In this document: piece after piece, positions 1 to 7,641 of the stretch
Layout of the letters: every line of letters starts with the position of its first letter
Position numbering within the stretch: the first letter of the stretch is position 1
Source: Cupriavidus sp. YR651
GTDB lineage: Bacteria > Pseudomonadota > Gammaproteobacteria > Burkholderiales > Burkholderiaceae
Reading direction: 5' to 3'
Assembly (NCBI RefSeq): GCF_900101625.1
Contig: NZ_FMYZ01000013.1
Coordinates: 83,579 to 147,578 of the forward strand
Length of the DNA stretch: 64,000 nucleotides
Program-made: the position numbers and the translations under genes
Notes under the pieces: generated by a model
Told to the model about the DNA's origin: nothing
Database searches by the model: none
What the model saw: only the letters and a program-made list of their open reading frames with translations

Positions 1-511
1 TGCCCGTCGGATTGTTCGGATACGCCAGGTAAATGATGGCCGGCTTGTGCTCGGCCATCGCCGCCAGCATCGCCGCCCGGTCCAGCGTGAAGTCCGCGCG
101 CAGCGGCACGCCGACGAACTCGAGCCCGGCGAACTGCGCGGACATCGCGTACATCACGAAGCCCGGCACCGGCGCCATCACCTTCGCGCCCGGCCTGGCC
201 GCGGCCAGCGCCAGCATGCTGATGATCTCGTCCGATCCGTTGCCCAGCAGCACATCCATGCCGGCCGGCACGCCCATGACGTCCTTGAGCTTCGCGCGCA
301 GCGCCTCGCTGCTCGGCACTGGATACCGGTTCAGCGCCACCTCGCCCAGCCGCGCGGCCAGTTGCGTGCGCAGTGCGGGGGGCAGGCAGTACGGATTCTC
401 CATCGCGTCGAGCTTCACCAGACCGTGCGAATCCGCCACGTGGTAGGCGCCCATGGCGCGCACGTCGTCACGGATGATGCGTTCGATCAGGGAAGGGTCT
501 ACGGCAGGCAT
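1..511 (-). CDS. hisC: Histidinol-phosphate aminotransferase, N-terminal part (cut by window edge)
   Basis: PLP-dependent transamination of imidazole acetol phosphate with glutamate in histidine synthesis (cytosol). About 170 residues are visible, from the ATG at 511 to the window edge. They show the class I/II aminotransferase N-terminal pattern: LDAMENPYCLPP near the start, NRYPVPSSEALR, LGNGSDEIISML, and a conserved AYPNNPTG loop just before the edge. The PLP lysine lies outside the window. It sits 32 bp downstream of hisD on the same strand and is almost certainly co-transcribed with hisG-hisD. The gene is not broken, only truncated by the window. Confidence 0.95.
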   Translation of the reverse strand, partial: MPAVDPSLIERIIRDDVRAMGAYHVADSHGLVKLDAMENPYCLPPALRTQLAARLGEVALNRYPVPSSEALRAKLKDVMGVPAGMDVLLGNGSDEIISMLALAAARPGAKVMAPVPGFVMYAMSAQFAGLEFVGVPLRADFTLDRAAMLAAMAEHKPAIIYLAYPNNPTG

Positions 512-543
512 GAAAAATCCTCTTACGTTAAGAAATTAAACAA

Positions 544-1881
544 TCAACTACGCTTGAAACGGTATTCCGCGCTGCGGGCGTGGGCCTGCAGGCCTTCACC
601 ATACGCCAGCTCGGCCGCGATCTGGCCCAGCATCTGCGCCCCGCCCTCGCTCACCTCGATCAGGCTCGAGCGCTTCTGGAAGTCGTACACGCCCAGCGGC
701 GACGAGAAACGCGCGGTGCGTGAGGTTGGCAGCACGTGGTTCGGCCCCGCGCAGTAGTCGCCCAGCGACTCGCTGGTGTAGCGGCCCAGGAAGATGGCGC
801 CGGCGTGGCGGATCTTCTCGCTCCATTGGCGTGGGTTCTCGGCGGAGATTTCCAGGTGTTCCGGGGCAATGGCGTTGGCGATCTCGCACGCCTCTTCCAT
901 GTCACGCACCTTGATCAGGGCGCCGCGGCCGGCCAGCGAGGCAGCGATCACCTCGCGGCGCGGCATCGTGGGCAGCTGCCGCTGGATGCTCGCTTCCACG
1001 CGATTCAGGTATTCCGCATCCGGACACAACAGGATCGACTGCGCCAGTTCGTCGTGCTCGGCCTGCGAGAACAAGTCCATCGCCACCCAGTCCGGGTCCG
1101 TGGTGCCGTCGCAAATCACCAGGATTTCCGAGGGGCCGGCGATCATGTCGATGCCCACCGTGCCGAACACGCGGCGCTTGGCCGCAGCCACGTAGGCATT
1201 GCCCGGGCCGACGATCTTGTCCACCTGCGGCAGCGTAGCCGTGCCGTAGGCCAGCGCGCCGACTGCCTGCGCGCCGCCGATCGTGAAGACGCGATCCACG
1301 CCGGCGATCTGCGCGGCGGCCAGCACCAGTTCATTACGCACGCCACCAGGCGTGGGCACGACCATGATGACTTCCTTGACGCCGGCCACGCGGGCCGGAA
1401 TCGCATTCATCAGCACGGACGACGGGTAGGCCGCCTTGCCGCCCGGCACATACAGGCCCACGCGGTCCAGCGGGGTCACCTTCTGGCCCAGCATCGTGCC
1501 GTCGGATTCCGTGTATTCCCAGCTATGGCTGCCGCACTCGATCTTCTGCTTCTCGTGGTAGGCCCGCACGCGCGCGGCGGCGGCTTCCAGCGCGGCGCGG
1601 CGCTTCGGTTCCAGGTCTTCCAGCGCCGCTTCGAGCTGGGCCTGCGACAGTTCCAGCGCACCCATCGACGATGCTTCCACGCGGTCGAAGCGACGCGTGT
1701 ATTCGAGCACCGCGTCGTCGCCGCGCGCACGCACGTCGGCCAGGATCTGCGCAGCCGCGCGATCGATCGCCTCGTCTTCGGACGCCTCGAACGCCAGCAC
1801 CTGGCGCAGCGCGCTGGCAAAGCCGGGCTCGACGGAGTCCAGCCGGCGGATCGACAGGTTTTCCATATCGGTTTCGTTCAT
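544..1881 (-). CDS. hisD: Histidinol dehydrogenase
   Basis: Oxidises L-histidinol to L-histidine in two NAD-dependent steps, the last reactions of histidine synthesis. The 445 residues match the full family length. Visible motifs are the zinc-site region SQAEHDELAQ, the catalytic Glu-His in IAPEHLEI, and the C-terminal SGPNHVLPT-like signature, here YCAGPNHVLPTS. The ATG at 1881 is preceded by a purine-rich GGAAGGAAG Shine-Dalgarno (SD), which supports this start over an internal Met at 1866. It lies between hisG and hisC in one apparent operon. Confidence 0.97.
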   Translation of the reverse strand: MNETDMENLSIRRLDSVEPGFASALRQVLAFEASEDEAIDRAAAQILADVRARGDDAVLEYTRRFDRVEASSMGALELSQAQLEAALEDLEPKRRAALEAAAARVRAYHEKQKIECGSHSWEYTESDGTMLGQKVTPLDRVGLYVPGGKAAYPSSVLMNAIPARVAGVKEVIMVVPTPGGVRNELVLAAAQIAGVDRVFTIGGAQAVGALAYGTATLPQVDKIVGPGNAYVAAAKRRVFGTVGIDMIAGPSEILVICDGTTDPDWVAMDLFSQAEHDELAQSILLCPDAEYLNRVEASIQRQLPTMPRREVIAASLAGRGALIKVRDMEEACEIANAIAPEHLEISAENPRQWSEKIRHAGAIFLGRYTSESLGDYCAGPNHVLPTSRTARFSSPLGVYDFQKRSSLIEVSEGGAQMLGQIAAELAYGEGLQAHARSAEYRFKRS

Positions 1882-1917
1882 GACTTCCTTCCTAGCGAGT
1901 CCCCGGTCGCGGCTGCC

Positions 1918-2592
1918 TCAGGCAAGCGCCGCCGAGGCCCGTTCAAACGCGTCGAGGATCGGCGCCAGCCGTTCCCGCTTGAGCTTGAGCGCGGCCTGGT
2001 TGACTACCAGCCGCGACGAAATTTGCACGATCTCTTCCACTTCGACGAGGTTGTTGGCACGCAGCGTGCCGCCCGTGCTCACCAGGTCGACGATCGCGTC
2101 CGACAGGCCGACCAGCGGCCCGAGCTCCATCGAGCCGTACAGCTTGATCAGGTCCACGTGCACGCCCTTCTTGGCGAAGTGTTCGCGTGCGGTCTGCACG
2201 TACTTGGTAGCCACGGCCAGCCGCGCACCCTGGCGCACCGCATTGGCGTAGTCAAAGCCCGCCGGCACCGCCACCGACATGCGGCAACGGGCGATGTTCA
2301 GGTCGATCGGCGCATACAGCCCGGTCATGCCATGCTCCATCAGCACGTCCTTGCCGGCCACGCCGAAGTCCGCCGCGCCGTACTGCACGTAGGTCGGCAC
2401 GTCCGAGGCGCGCACGATGATGACGCGCACGGCCGGATCGGACGTGGGCAGGATCAACTTGCGCGATGTCTCGGGATCCTCGGTCACGTGAATGCCGGCG
2501 GCCGCCAGCAGCGGCAGGGTCTCGGTGAAGATGCGGCCCTTGGACAGCGCCAGCGTCAGCTGGTCGGGCGAGGCATTGAAGGCGGGGCTCAT
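1918..2592 (-). CDS. hisG: ATP phosphoribosyltransferase, short (HisZ-dependent) form
   Basis: First step of histidine synthesis: ATP plus PRPP gives phosphoribosyl-ATP. The chosen ATG at 2592 gives 224 residues starting MSPAFNAS; the longer frame to 2646 adds 18 residues without family character and abuts murA. The PRPP-binding segment DAIVDLVSTGGTLRANNL is present. The length matches the short HisG class, which lacks the C-terminal ACT-like regulatory domain and in known species works as a complex with HisZ. HisZ is not in this window. It follows murA by 54 bp and precedes hisD. Confidence 0.96.
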   Translation of the reverse strand: MSPAFNASPDQLTLALSKGRIFTETLPLLAAAGIHVTEDPETSRKLILPTSDPAVRVIIVRASDVPTYVQYGAADFGVAGKDVLMEHGMTGLYAPIDLNIARCRMSVAVPAGFDYANAVRQGARLAVATKYVQTAREHFAKKGVHVDLIKLYGSMELGPLVGLSDAIVDLVSTGGTLRANNLVEVEEIVQISSRLVVNQAALKLKRERLAPILDAFERASAALA

Positions 2593-2646
2593 CGTCAGGT
2601 TCTTAATCGATATTCGGGAGTCGGCTCGGCGTGCTTGCGCTGGCAA

Positions 2647-3909
2647 TCAGGCCGCGCTGCGGGTCAGGCGGCGGATCTTGGCGCCCACCGCCGACAGCTT
2701 GTCTTCCATGCGGTCGTAGCCACGGTCCAGGTGATAGATCCGGTCGATCACCGTCTCGCCGTCGGCCACCAGGCCGGCGATCACCAGGCTGGCGGATGCG
2801 CGCAGGTCGGTCGCCATCACGCTGGCGCCGGACAGGCGCGGCACGCCGGTCACCACGGCCGTGTTGCCCTCGGCGGTGATGTTGGCGCCCAGGCGGTTCA
2901 GTTCCTGCACGTGCATGAAGCGGTTCTCGAAGATCGTCTCCGTGATGCGGGCGGTGCCTTCGGCGATCGCGTTCAGTGTCATGAACTGCGCCTGCATGTC
3001 GGTCGGGAAAGCCGGGTACTCCGACGTGCGGAAGCTCACGGCCTGCGCGCGACGCGGCATAACCAGGCGGATCCAGTCGTCACCGGTCTCGATCTGGGCG
3101 CCCGCCTCGCGCAGCTTGATCAGCACGGCGTCCAGGATCAGCGGCGGCACGCCGCGCAGCACCAGGTCGCCCAGCGTGGCGGCGGCCGCGCACAGGAACG
3201 TGCCGGCCTCGATGCGATCGGCCACCACGGTGTGCCGGGCGCCATGCAGGCGATCGACGCCCTGCACGATCAGCCGGTCGGTGCCGATGCCGTCGATCTT
3301 CGCGCCCATCTTGACCAGCAGGTTGGCCAGGTCGGTCACCTCGGGTTCGCGCGCGGCGTTCTCAAGCACCGTTTCGCCTTCGGCGAGCGTGGCGGCCATC
3401 AGCAGGTTCTCGGTGCCGGTCACGGTGATCATGTCCGTCACCACGCGGGCCCCCTTCAGCCGGCTGGCGCGGGCATGGATGAAACCGTGCTCGATATTGA
3501 TCTCGGCACCCATGGCCTGCAGGCCCTTGATGTGCTGATCCACGGGACGCGCACCGATGCCGCAGCCGCCGGGCAGCGAGACGCGCGCCTCGCCGAAGCG
3601 GGCCACCAGCGGCCCGAGCACCAGGATCGACGCCCGCATGGTCTTCACCAGGTCGTAGGACGCTTCCGGCGAGTTGATGCCCGCGCCCACCAGCGTGGCG
3701 GTGTCACCGGTCATGTCGGCCTGCATGCCCATCTCGCGCAGCAGCTTGAGCATGGTGCGCGTGTCCTGGAGATCCGGCACGTTGTCGATGGTGACGGTGT
3801 CGGCGGTCAGCAGGCCGGCGCAGAGAATGGGCAACGCCGCGTTCTTGGCGCCCGAAACACGGATCTCGCCTTTGAGCGGGCCATTGCCCTGAATCTGGAA
3901 TTTGTCCAT
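2647..3909 (-). CDS. murA: UDP-N-acetylglucosamine 1-carboxyvinyltransferase
   Basis: First committed step of peptidoglycan synthesis: transfers enolpyruvate from PEP to UDP-GlcNAc (cytosol; the fosfomycin target in the family). The 420 residues are full length. The N-terminal KxxNAALPI motif (SGAKNAALPILCAGLL) and the active-site loop LPGGCGIGARPVDQH, with catalytic Cys116, are visible. The Cys indicates the usual fosfomycin-sensitive chemistry rather than the Asp variant. The gene lies between the bolA-like gene and hisG, all minus strand, a layout seen in many Burkholderiales. Confidence 0.97.
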   Translation of the reverse strand: MDKFQIQGNGPLKGEIRVSGAKNAALPILCAGLLTADTVTIDNVPDLQDTRTMLKLLREMGMQADMTGDTATLVGAGINSPEASYDLVKTMRASILVLGPLVARFGEARVSLPGGCGIGARPVDQHIKGLQAMGAEINIEHGFIHARASRLKGARVVTDMITVTGTENLLMAATLAEGETVLENAAREPEVTDLANLLVKMGAKIDGIGTDRLIVQGVDRLHGARHTVVADRIEAGTFLCAAAATLGDLVLRGVPPLILDAVLIKLREAGAQIETGDDWIRLVMPRRAQAVSFRTSEYPAFPTDMQAQFMTLNAIAEGTARITETIFENRFMHVQELNRLGANITAEGNTAVVTGVPRLSGASVMATDLRASASLVIAGLVADGETVIDRIYHLDRGYDRMEDKLSAVGAKIRRLTRSAA

Positions 3910-4010
3910 GTTCTGTCAGTTGCGACCGGACGGATCATGCCCGCCCGGTATCGTTGTGGCGGGAGCCGCGCATATCGGCGCCCGGCTCCAATCGGTGAAA
4001 CGGCCCTGCC

Positions 4011-4259
4011 TTACTTGCCCTCGCCCGCCTGCCATTCGGCCGGCGTCAGCGTCTTCATCGACAGCGCGTGGATCTCGGCGCGCATGCGGTCGCCCAGTGC
4101 GGCGTAGACCCGCTGGTGCCGCTGGATCAGGCGCTTGCCGTCGAACTCCGCGCTGACGATGGTGGCGAAGAAGTGCTGGCCATCGCCTTCCACTTCCAGA
4201 TGGTCGCAGGGCAAACCTTGGGCAATGTAGTCCCTGACTTGTTCCGGTGTAGGCAGCAT
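4011..4259 (-). CDS. BolA/IbaG-family protein
   Basis: Small protein of 82 residues (MLPTPEQVRDYI...) of the BolA family. Members carry a single KH-like alpha/beta fold and, with monothiol glutaredoxins, handle [2Fe-2S] clusters or act in acid/envelope stress. The conserved HFFATIVS and QRHQRVYAALGDRM ... IHALSMKTLTP segments fit the YrbA/IbaG branch, usually encoded beside murA as here. The ATG at 4259 is preferred to the longer frame (4292) because the extra 11 residues are not family-like and would overlap the upstream permease gene. Confidence 0.88.
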   Translation of the reverse strand: MLPTPEQVRDYIAQGLPCDHLEVEGDGQHFFATIVSAEFDGKRLIQRHQRVYAALGDRMRAEIHALSMKTLTPAEWQAGEGK

Positions 4260-4292
4260 GTCTGTCTCTTGTGAAATCCGTCGGTGCGGCAA

Positions 4293-5117
4293 TCAGTGCC
4301 GCAGCTTGTAACCCGTCCTGAGCATTCGCAGCGCCAGCGCGGCCAGCACTGCAAACGCGACCGCCACCACCGCCAGGCTGTGCAGGGGCGGCACGTCCGA
4401 TACGCCGAAGAAGCCGTAGCGGAACCCGTCGATCATGTAGAAGAACGGGTTGGCGTGCGACACGGCCTGCCAGAACGGCGGCAGCGAGTGAATCGAATAG
4501 AACACGCCGGACAGGAACGTGGCCGGCATGATCAGGAAGTTCTGGAACGCGGCCAGCTGGTCGAATTTTTCCGCCCAGATGCCTGCGATCAACCCCAATG
4601 TGCCCAAAATGCTTGCGCCCATCAGCGCGAAGACCACGATCCAGGCGATGTTGGCGAAATGCAGGTTCGCGAACCATGCCGTCACCAGCAGCACGCCCAG
4701 GCCCACGCTGAGACCACGGATGACCGACGCCACCACATAGGCGCCGAACATCTCCCAGTGCGACAGGGGCGGCAGCATGATAAACACCAGGTTGCCGGTG
4801 ATCTTGGACTGGATCAATGACGACGAACTGTTCGCAAACGCATTCTGCAACACGCTCATCATCACCAGGCCCGGCACCAGGAAGGCGGTGTAGCTGATCT
4901 GGTCATAAACCCGCACCCGGTCTTCCAGTACGTGACCGAAGATCAGCAGGTACAGCACCGCGGTCAGCACGGGCGCCGCCACGGTCTGGAAAGCGACCTT
5001 CCAGAAACGCAGGACTTCCTTGTACAGCAGGGTTCGGAAACCGACGAAGCCACCCACGGCCATCGAGGCCAGGCGCGCCTGATCGTCGGCGATGTCGATA
5101 TCTGCCGGGTTTCTCAT
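4293..5117 (-). CDS. ABC-2 type exporter permease (YadH-like)
   Basis: Inner-membrane permease of 274 residues with about six hydrophobic segments and the ABC-2 pattern (VLRFWKVAFQTVAAPVLTAVLY near the N-terminus, FLSGVFYSIHSLPPFWQ and ANPFFYMIDGFRYGFFG near the C-terminus). This YadH/NodJ-like subgroup exports lipids, polysaccharides or drugs; the substrate cannot be read from sequence. Its ATG at 5117 overlaps the stop of the ATPase gene by 4 bp, so the two subunits are translationally coupled. The adjacent Mla lipid-transport operon makes an envelope lipid plausible, but that is inference. Confidence 0.9.
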   Translation of the reverse strand: MRNPADIDIADDQARLASMAVGGFVGFRTLLYKEVLRFWKVAFQTVAAPVLTAVLYLLIFGHVLEDRVRVYDQISYTAFLVPGLVMMSVLQNAFANSSSSLIQSKITGNLVFIMLPPLSHWEMFGAYVVASVIRGLSVGLGVLLVTAWFANLHFANIAWIVVFALMGASILGTLGLIAGIWAEKFDQLAAFQNFLIMPATFLSGVFYSIHSLPPFWQAVSHANPFFYMIDGFRYGFFGVSDVPPLHSLAVVAVAFAVLAALALRMLRTGYKLRH

Positions 5118-6064
5118 GCCGCGGGCTCCATGGCGGGGTCGGGCAGCGCGCCGGGCATGTGCCCCTCCCGCCGCATGATCTGGACGAACACGTCCTCGAG
5201 GTCTGCCTTGCTGATTTCCATGTCTTCGACTTCGCAGCCGGCTTCGCGCAGCGCGGCCAGGATCGGCTCCACCGCCTCGTAGCCGGACAGGCGCAGCCGG
5301 TGGGCGCGTTCGCCGGGGTTCGACGGGGTACGCAGCGCTTCCAGCTCCGGCGGCAGCGTGCCGCGCGACAGCGTCAGCACCAATTGCAGCCCGGCAAACT
5401 GGGTCAGCAGATTGCTGGTCCGGTCCAGCGCCACCACCTCGCCAAACTTCAGCATGGCGATGCGATCGCACAGCGCCTCGGCCTCTTCGAGGTAGTGCGT
5501 GGTCAGGATGATCGTGTGACCTTCGCGGTTCAGGCGCGAGATGAACTTCCACAGCGTCTGGCGCAGCTCAACATCCACGCCGGCCGTCGGTTCATCCAGC
5601 ACGATCACAGGCGGCCGGTGCACCAGCGCCTGCGCCACCAGCACGCGGCGCTTCATGCCGCCGGAGAGCTGGCGCATGTTGCTGTCGGCCTTGTTGGTGA
5701 GATCCAGGTTGGCCATGATCTCGTCGATCCAGTCGTCGTTGCGCGTCAGGCCGAAGTAGCCGGACTGCAGGCGCAGCGTCTCGCGCACCGTGAAGAAGGG
5801 ATCGAACACCAGTTCCTGCGGCACCACGCCCAGCATGCGGCGGGCCATGCGGTAGTCGTCCACCACGTCATGCCCGAGCACGCTGATGCGCCCCGAATCG
5901 GCCCGGTTCAAGCCTGCGAGAATCGAGATCAGCGTGGTCTTGCCGGCCCCGTTGGGGCCGAGCAGGCCGAAGAATTCGCCGCGCTCGACGGTAAAACTGA
6001 CGCCCTTGAGCGCTTGCAGCCTGCGGTAGCGCTTGCGGACATCGGTAATTTCGATGGCTTTCAT
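5114..6064 (-). CDS. ABC transporter ATP-binding protein (YadG-like)
   Basis: Cytosolic ATPase of 316 residues for the downstream ABC-2 permease. Walker A GPNGAGKT (about residues 36-43), signature LSGGMKRR (133-140), Walker B VIVLDEPT (153-160) and the H-loop TTHYLEEAEAL are all intact. The roughly 90-residue C-terminal extension after the nucleotide-binding domain is typical of the YadG/CcmA export subfamily. It is followed by the permease with a 4-bp overlap. A TATAAT-like -10 at 6204-6209 on this strand could drive the pair independently of mlaB; no good -35 was seen. Confidence 0.93.
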   Translation of the reverse strand: MKAIEITDVRKRYRRLQALKGVSFTVERGEFFGLLGPNGAGKTTLISILAGLNRADSGRISVLGHDVVDDYRMARRMLGVVPQELVFDPFFTVRETLRLQSGYFGLTRNDDWIDEIMANLDLTNKADSNMRQLSGGMKRRVLVAQALVHRPPVIVLDEPTAGVDVELRQTLWKFISRLNREGHTIILTTHYLEEAEALCDRIAMLKFGEVVALDRTSNLLTQFAGLQLVLTLSRGTLPPELEALRTPSNPGERAHRLRLSGYEAVEPILAALREAGCEVEDMEISKADLEDVFVQIMRREGHMPGALPDPAMEPAA

Positions 6065-6341
6065 GGCCGAATGTCTTGTGACGGGTCCACTTTGGGGAAC
6101 CGGCCTCTCTTGGAGTTGGGGAGCGCCCTCGGGGTTAGCCGCGCAGCACCTGGTGCATGAGTGTCAGGGCACCTGGGGGCGACATGGGGACGAACAACCC
6201 GGAATTATAGGGGATGCGGGGGATCTCCCGCTTCGGCCCGATCCTGCCGGGCCGGCCATTCCGACGCGGCGTCCGGCCGCTCGGCCGGCGCCGGGGCATC
6301 GCATCGACCAGCGCAAACGGCGCGCGGCCACGGATGCCGGT

Positions 6342-6644
6342 TCAATGTCGGTGGTGGTGTTCCGGGAGAGAGGCGGCTGCAACCGGCGCCAGGCCGAGCA
6401 GTCCGTCGACACCGTAGAGGCTGGCCAGCTCGGCCAGTTGTGGCGGCACACCGGTCAGTGCCAGGGCCTGGCCGCGCCCGGCTGCGGCACGCTGCCACGC
6501 CAGAAGCACGGCGACGGCGGCCGAATCGACCTGCACCAGCGCGCTGCAATCCACTGCCACGTCGCCCTGGGTCACGCGCGACAGCCCGTCACGCAGCACG
6601 GCGGCGGCGTTGCGGTTGGTCAGCGAGGCTCCGAACGAAGGCAT
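6342..6644 (-). CDS. mlaB: STAS-domain protein, MlaB-like lipid asymmetry subunit
   Basis: A 100-residue STAS-domain protein (MPSFGASLTNRNAAAV...; DCSALVQVDSAAVAVLLAW is the conserved STAS segment). MlaB binds the MlaF ATPase and stabilises the inner-membrane MlaFEDB lipid transporter. The ATG at 6644 is chosen because the upstream extension (to 6749) runs through a terminator-like hairpin at 6668-6707 and reads as non-coding. The SD is weak. It is the last mla gene, after mlaC. The C-terminus ends in a His run (HHHRH), unusual but short. Confidence 0.85.
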   Translation of the reverse strand: MPSFGASLTNRNAAAVLRDGLSRVTQGDVAVDCSALVQVDSAAVAVLLAWQRAAAGRGQALALTGVPPQLAELASLYGVDGLLGLAPVAAASLPEHHHRH

Positions 6645-6667
6645 CAGGATCGAGGGAAAGAGGGGCG

Positions 6668-6707
6668 AAAAAACAAGAACTCCCGCTCGGCATACAGCGG
6701 GCGGGAG
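6668..6707 (-). terminator. Terminator-like hairpin between mlaC and mlaB
   Basis: On the minus strand a CTCCCGC / GCGGGAG stem (arms 6701-6707 and 6680-6686) is followed by a T-rich tract (A-rich 6668-6675 on the plus strand). It lies between the mlaC stop (6775) and the mlaB start (6644), so it would end or attenuate mla transcription before mlaB. Confidence 0.6.
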
Positions 6708-6774
6708 CGAGCGGCCATTGTAGACCAGTTTGGTTGCGGTGTGCTGCACCGCAACCAGATCGTGCCGGGCGGGC

Positions 6775-7401
6775 TCAGCTCTTGGCGTTGGCCAACTGGC
6801 GATTGCGGTCCTGCAGGGTCTTGATGACCCCGTCCACGCCTTGCTGGCCGACGATCGTGTTGAAGCTGCCCTTGTAGGCTTCGGTCAGCCAGGCGCCCAG
6901 CACGTTGATGTCATACACCTTCCAGCCCTGCGCGGTCTTCTCCAGACGATAGTCCAGCTGGATCGGCTCGCCCTTGTTGATGACCTGGGTGCGGATCGTC
7001 GCGTCGGTGTCTTCCGGCGTGCCACGGTACGGACGGAACTGGACCTGCTGGTCGCGGATCTGGGCAATCGCGCCGGCGTACGTACGGATCAGCAGCGTCT
7101 TGAATTCGTCTGTGATGATCTTCTGTTGTTCGGGCGTGGCCTTCGACCAGTTGCGGCCCATCGCGATCTGCGTGGTCTTCGTGAAGTTGGCGTTCGGCAG
7201 GATCTTCTGCTCGACCAGCGCCGAGATCTTCGCAATGTTGCCGGCCTGCATGTCCTTGTCGCTTTTCACAGTGGCCATGACGTCGTTCACCACGGTCTTG
7301 ACCAGCGCGTCGGGCGAGGACGCGTCCACGGGATCCTGGGCCTGCGCGGCGCCGGCAAAGGCGAAAACGGCGACGACGGGGAGCAGCAAACGCTTCAGCA
7401 T
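6775..7401 (-). CDS. mlaC: Periplasmic phospholipid-binding protein MlaC
   Basis: Periplasmic shuttle carrying phospholipids between outer-membrane MlaA and inner-membrane MlaFEDB. The 208 residues start MLKRLLLPVVAVFAFAGAAQAQ, a clear Sec signal peptide with an AQA-Q cleavage site, followed by the MlaC/Ttg2 domain (VNDVMATVKSD..., GRNWSKATPEQQKIITDEFKTLLIRTYA, PIQLDYRLEKTAQGWKVYDINVLGAWLTEAYKG in parts). The ATG at 7401 has an AAAGGAAA SD 7-9 nt upstream, which decides it over a Met at 7422. A 240-bp structured spacer separates it from mlaA. Confidence 0.95.
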   Translation of the reverse strand: MLKRLLLPVVAVFAFAGAAQAQDPVDASSPDALVKTVVNDVMATVKSDKDMQAGNIAKISALVEQKILPNANFTKTTQIAMGRNWSKATPEQQKIITDEFKTLLIRTYAGAIAQIRDQQVQFRPYRGTPEDTDATIRTQVINKGEPIQLDYRLEKTAQGWKVYDINVLGAWLTEAYKGSFNTIVGQQGVDGVIKTLQDRNRQLANAKS

Positions 7402-7520
7402 TGTGTATTTCCTTTCAATCAAGGGCTTTGCTCATCGGCGATGACGTGACGAGCGGGTGCCCAGGGAACCTTGGCCGGCCCGGCCCGACAACTGCCAGAT
7501 ACCGCGCCTATTGGAACACA

Positions 7521-7561
7521 GGCGCCAGCGGGACGTTTCACGTTCACGTAGCCCTGGCGCC
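7521..7561. repeat. Inverted repeat in the mlaA-mlaC spacer
   Basis: GGCGCCAG at 7521-7528 and CTGGCGCC at 7554-7561 form a perfect 8-bp dyad. The spacer between the arms contains tandem ACGT..TCACGT-like words. It could be an intercistronic hairpin or a binding site; there is no T-tract, so it is not an obvious terminator. Confidence 0.5.
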
Positions 7562-7641
7562 ACTTTCAAACACTTTGTTTCAGAGCTCACAGCACGCTCA
7601 CAGGCGACTGGGCCCCTTGTCCACATTGGGCTGGCCGCCTC

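Noticed and set aside
736..4107. Very long plus-strand open frame (1123 codons) across hisD-hisG-murA
   Set aside because: It is the antisense of three well-conserved genes in high-GC DNA; composition is His/Arg/Gly-rich with no family motif and no SD.
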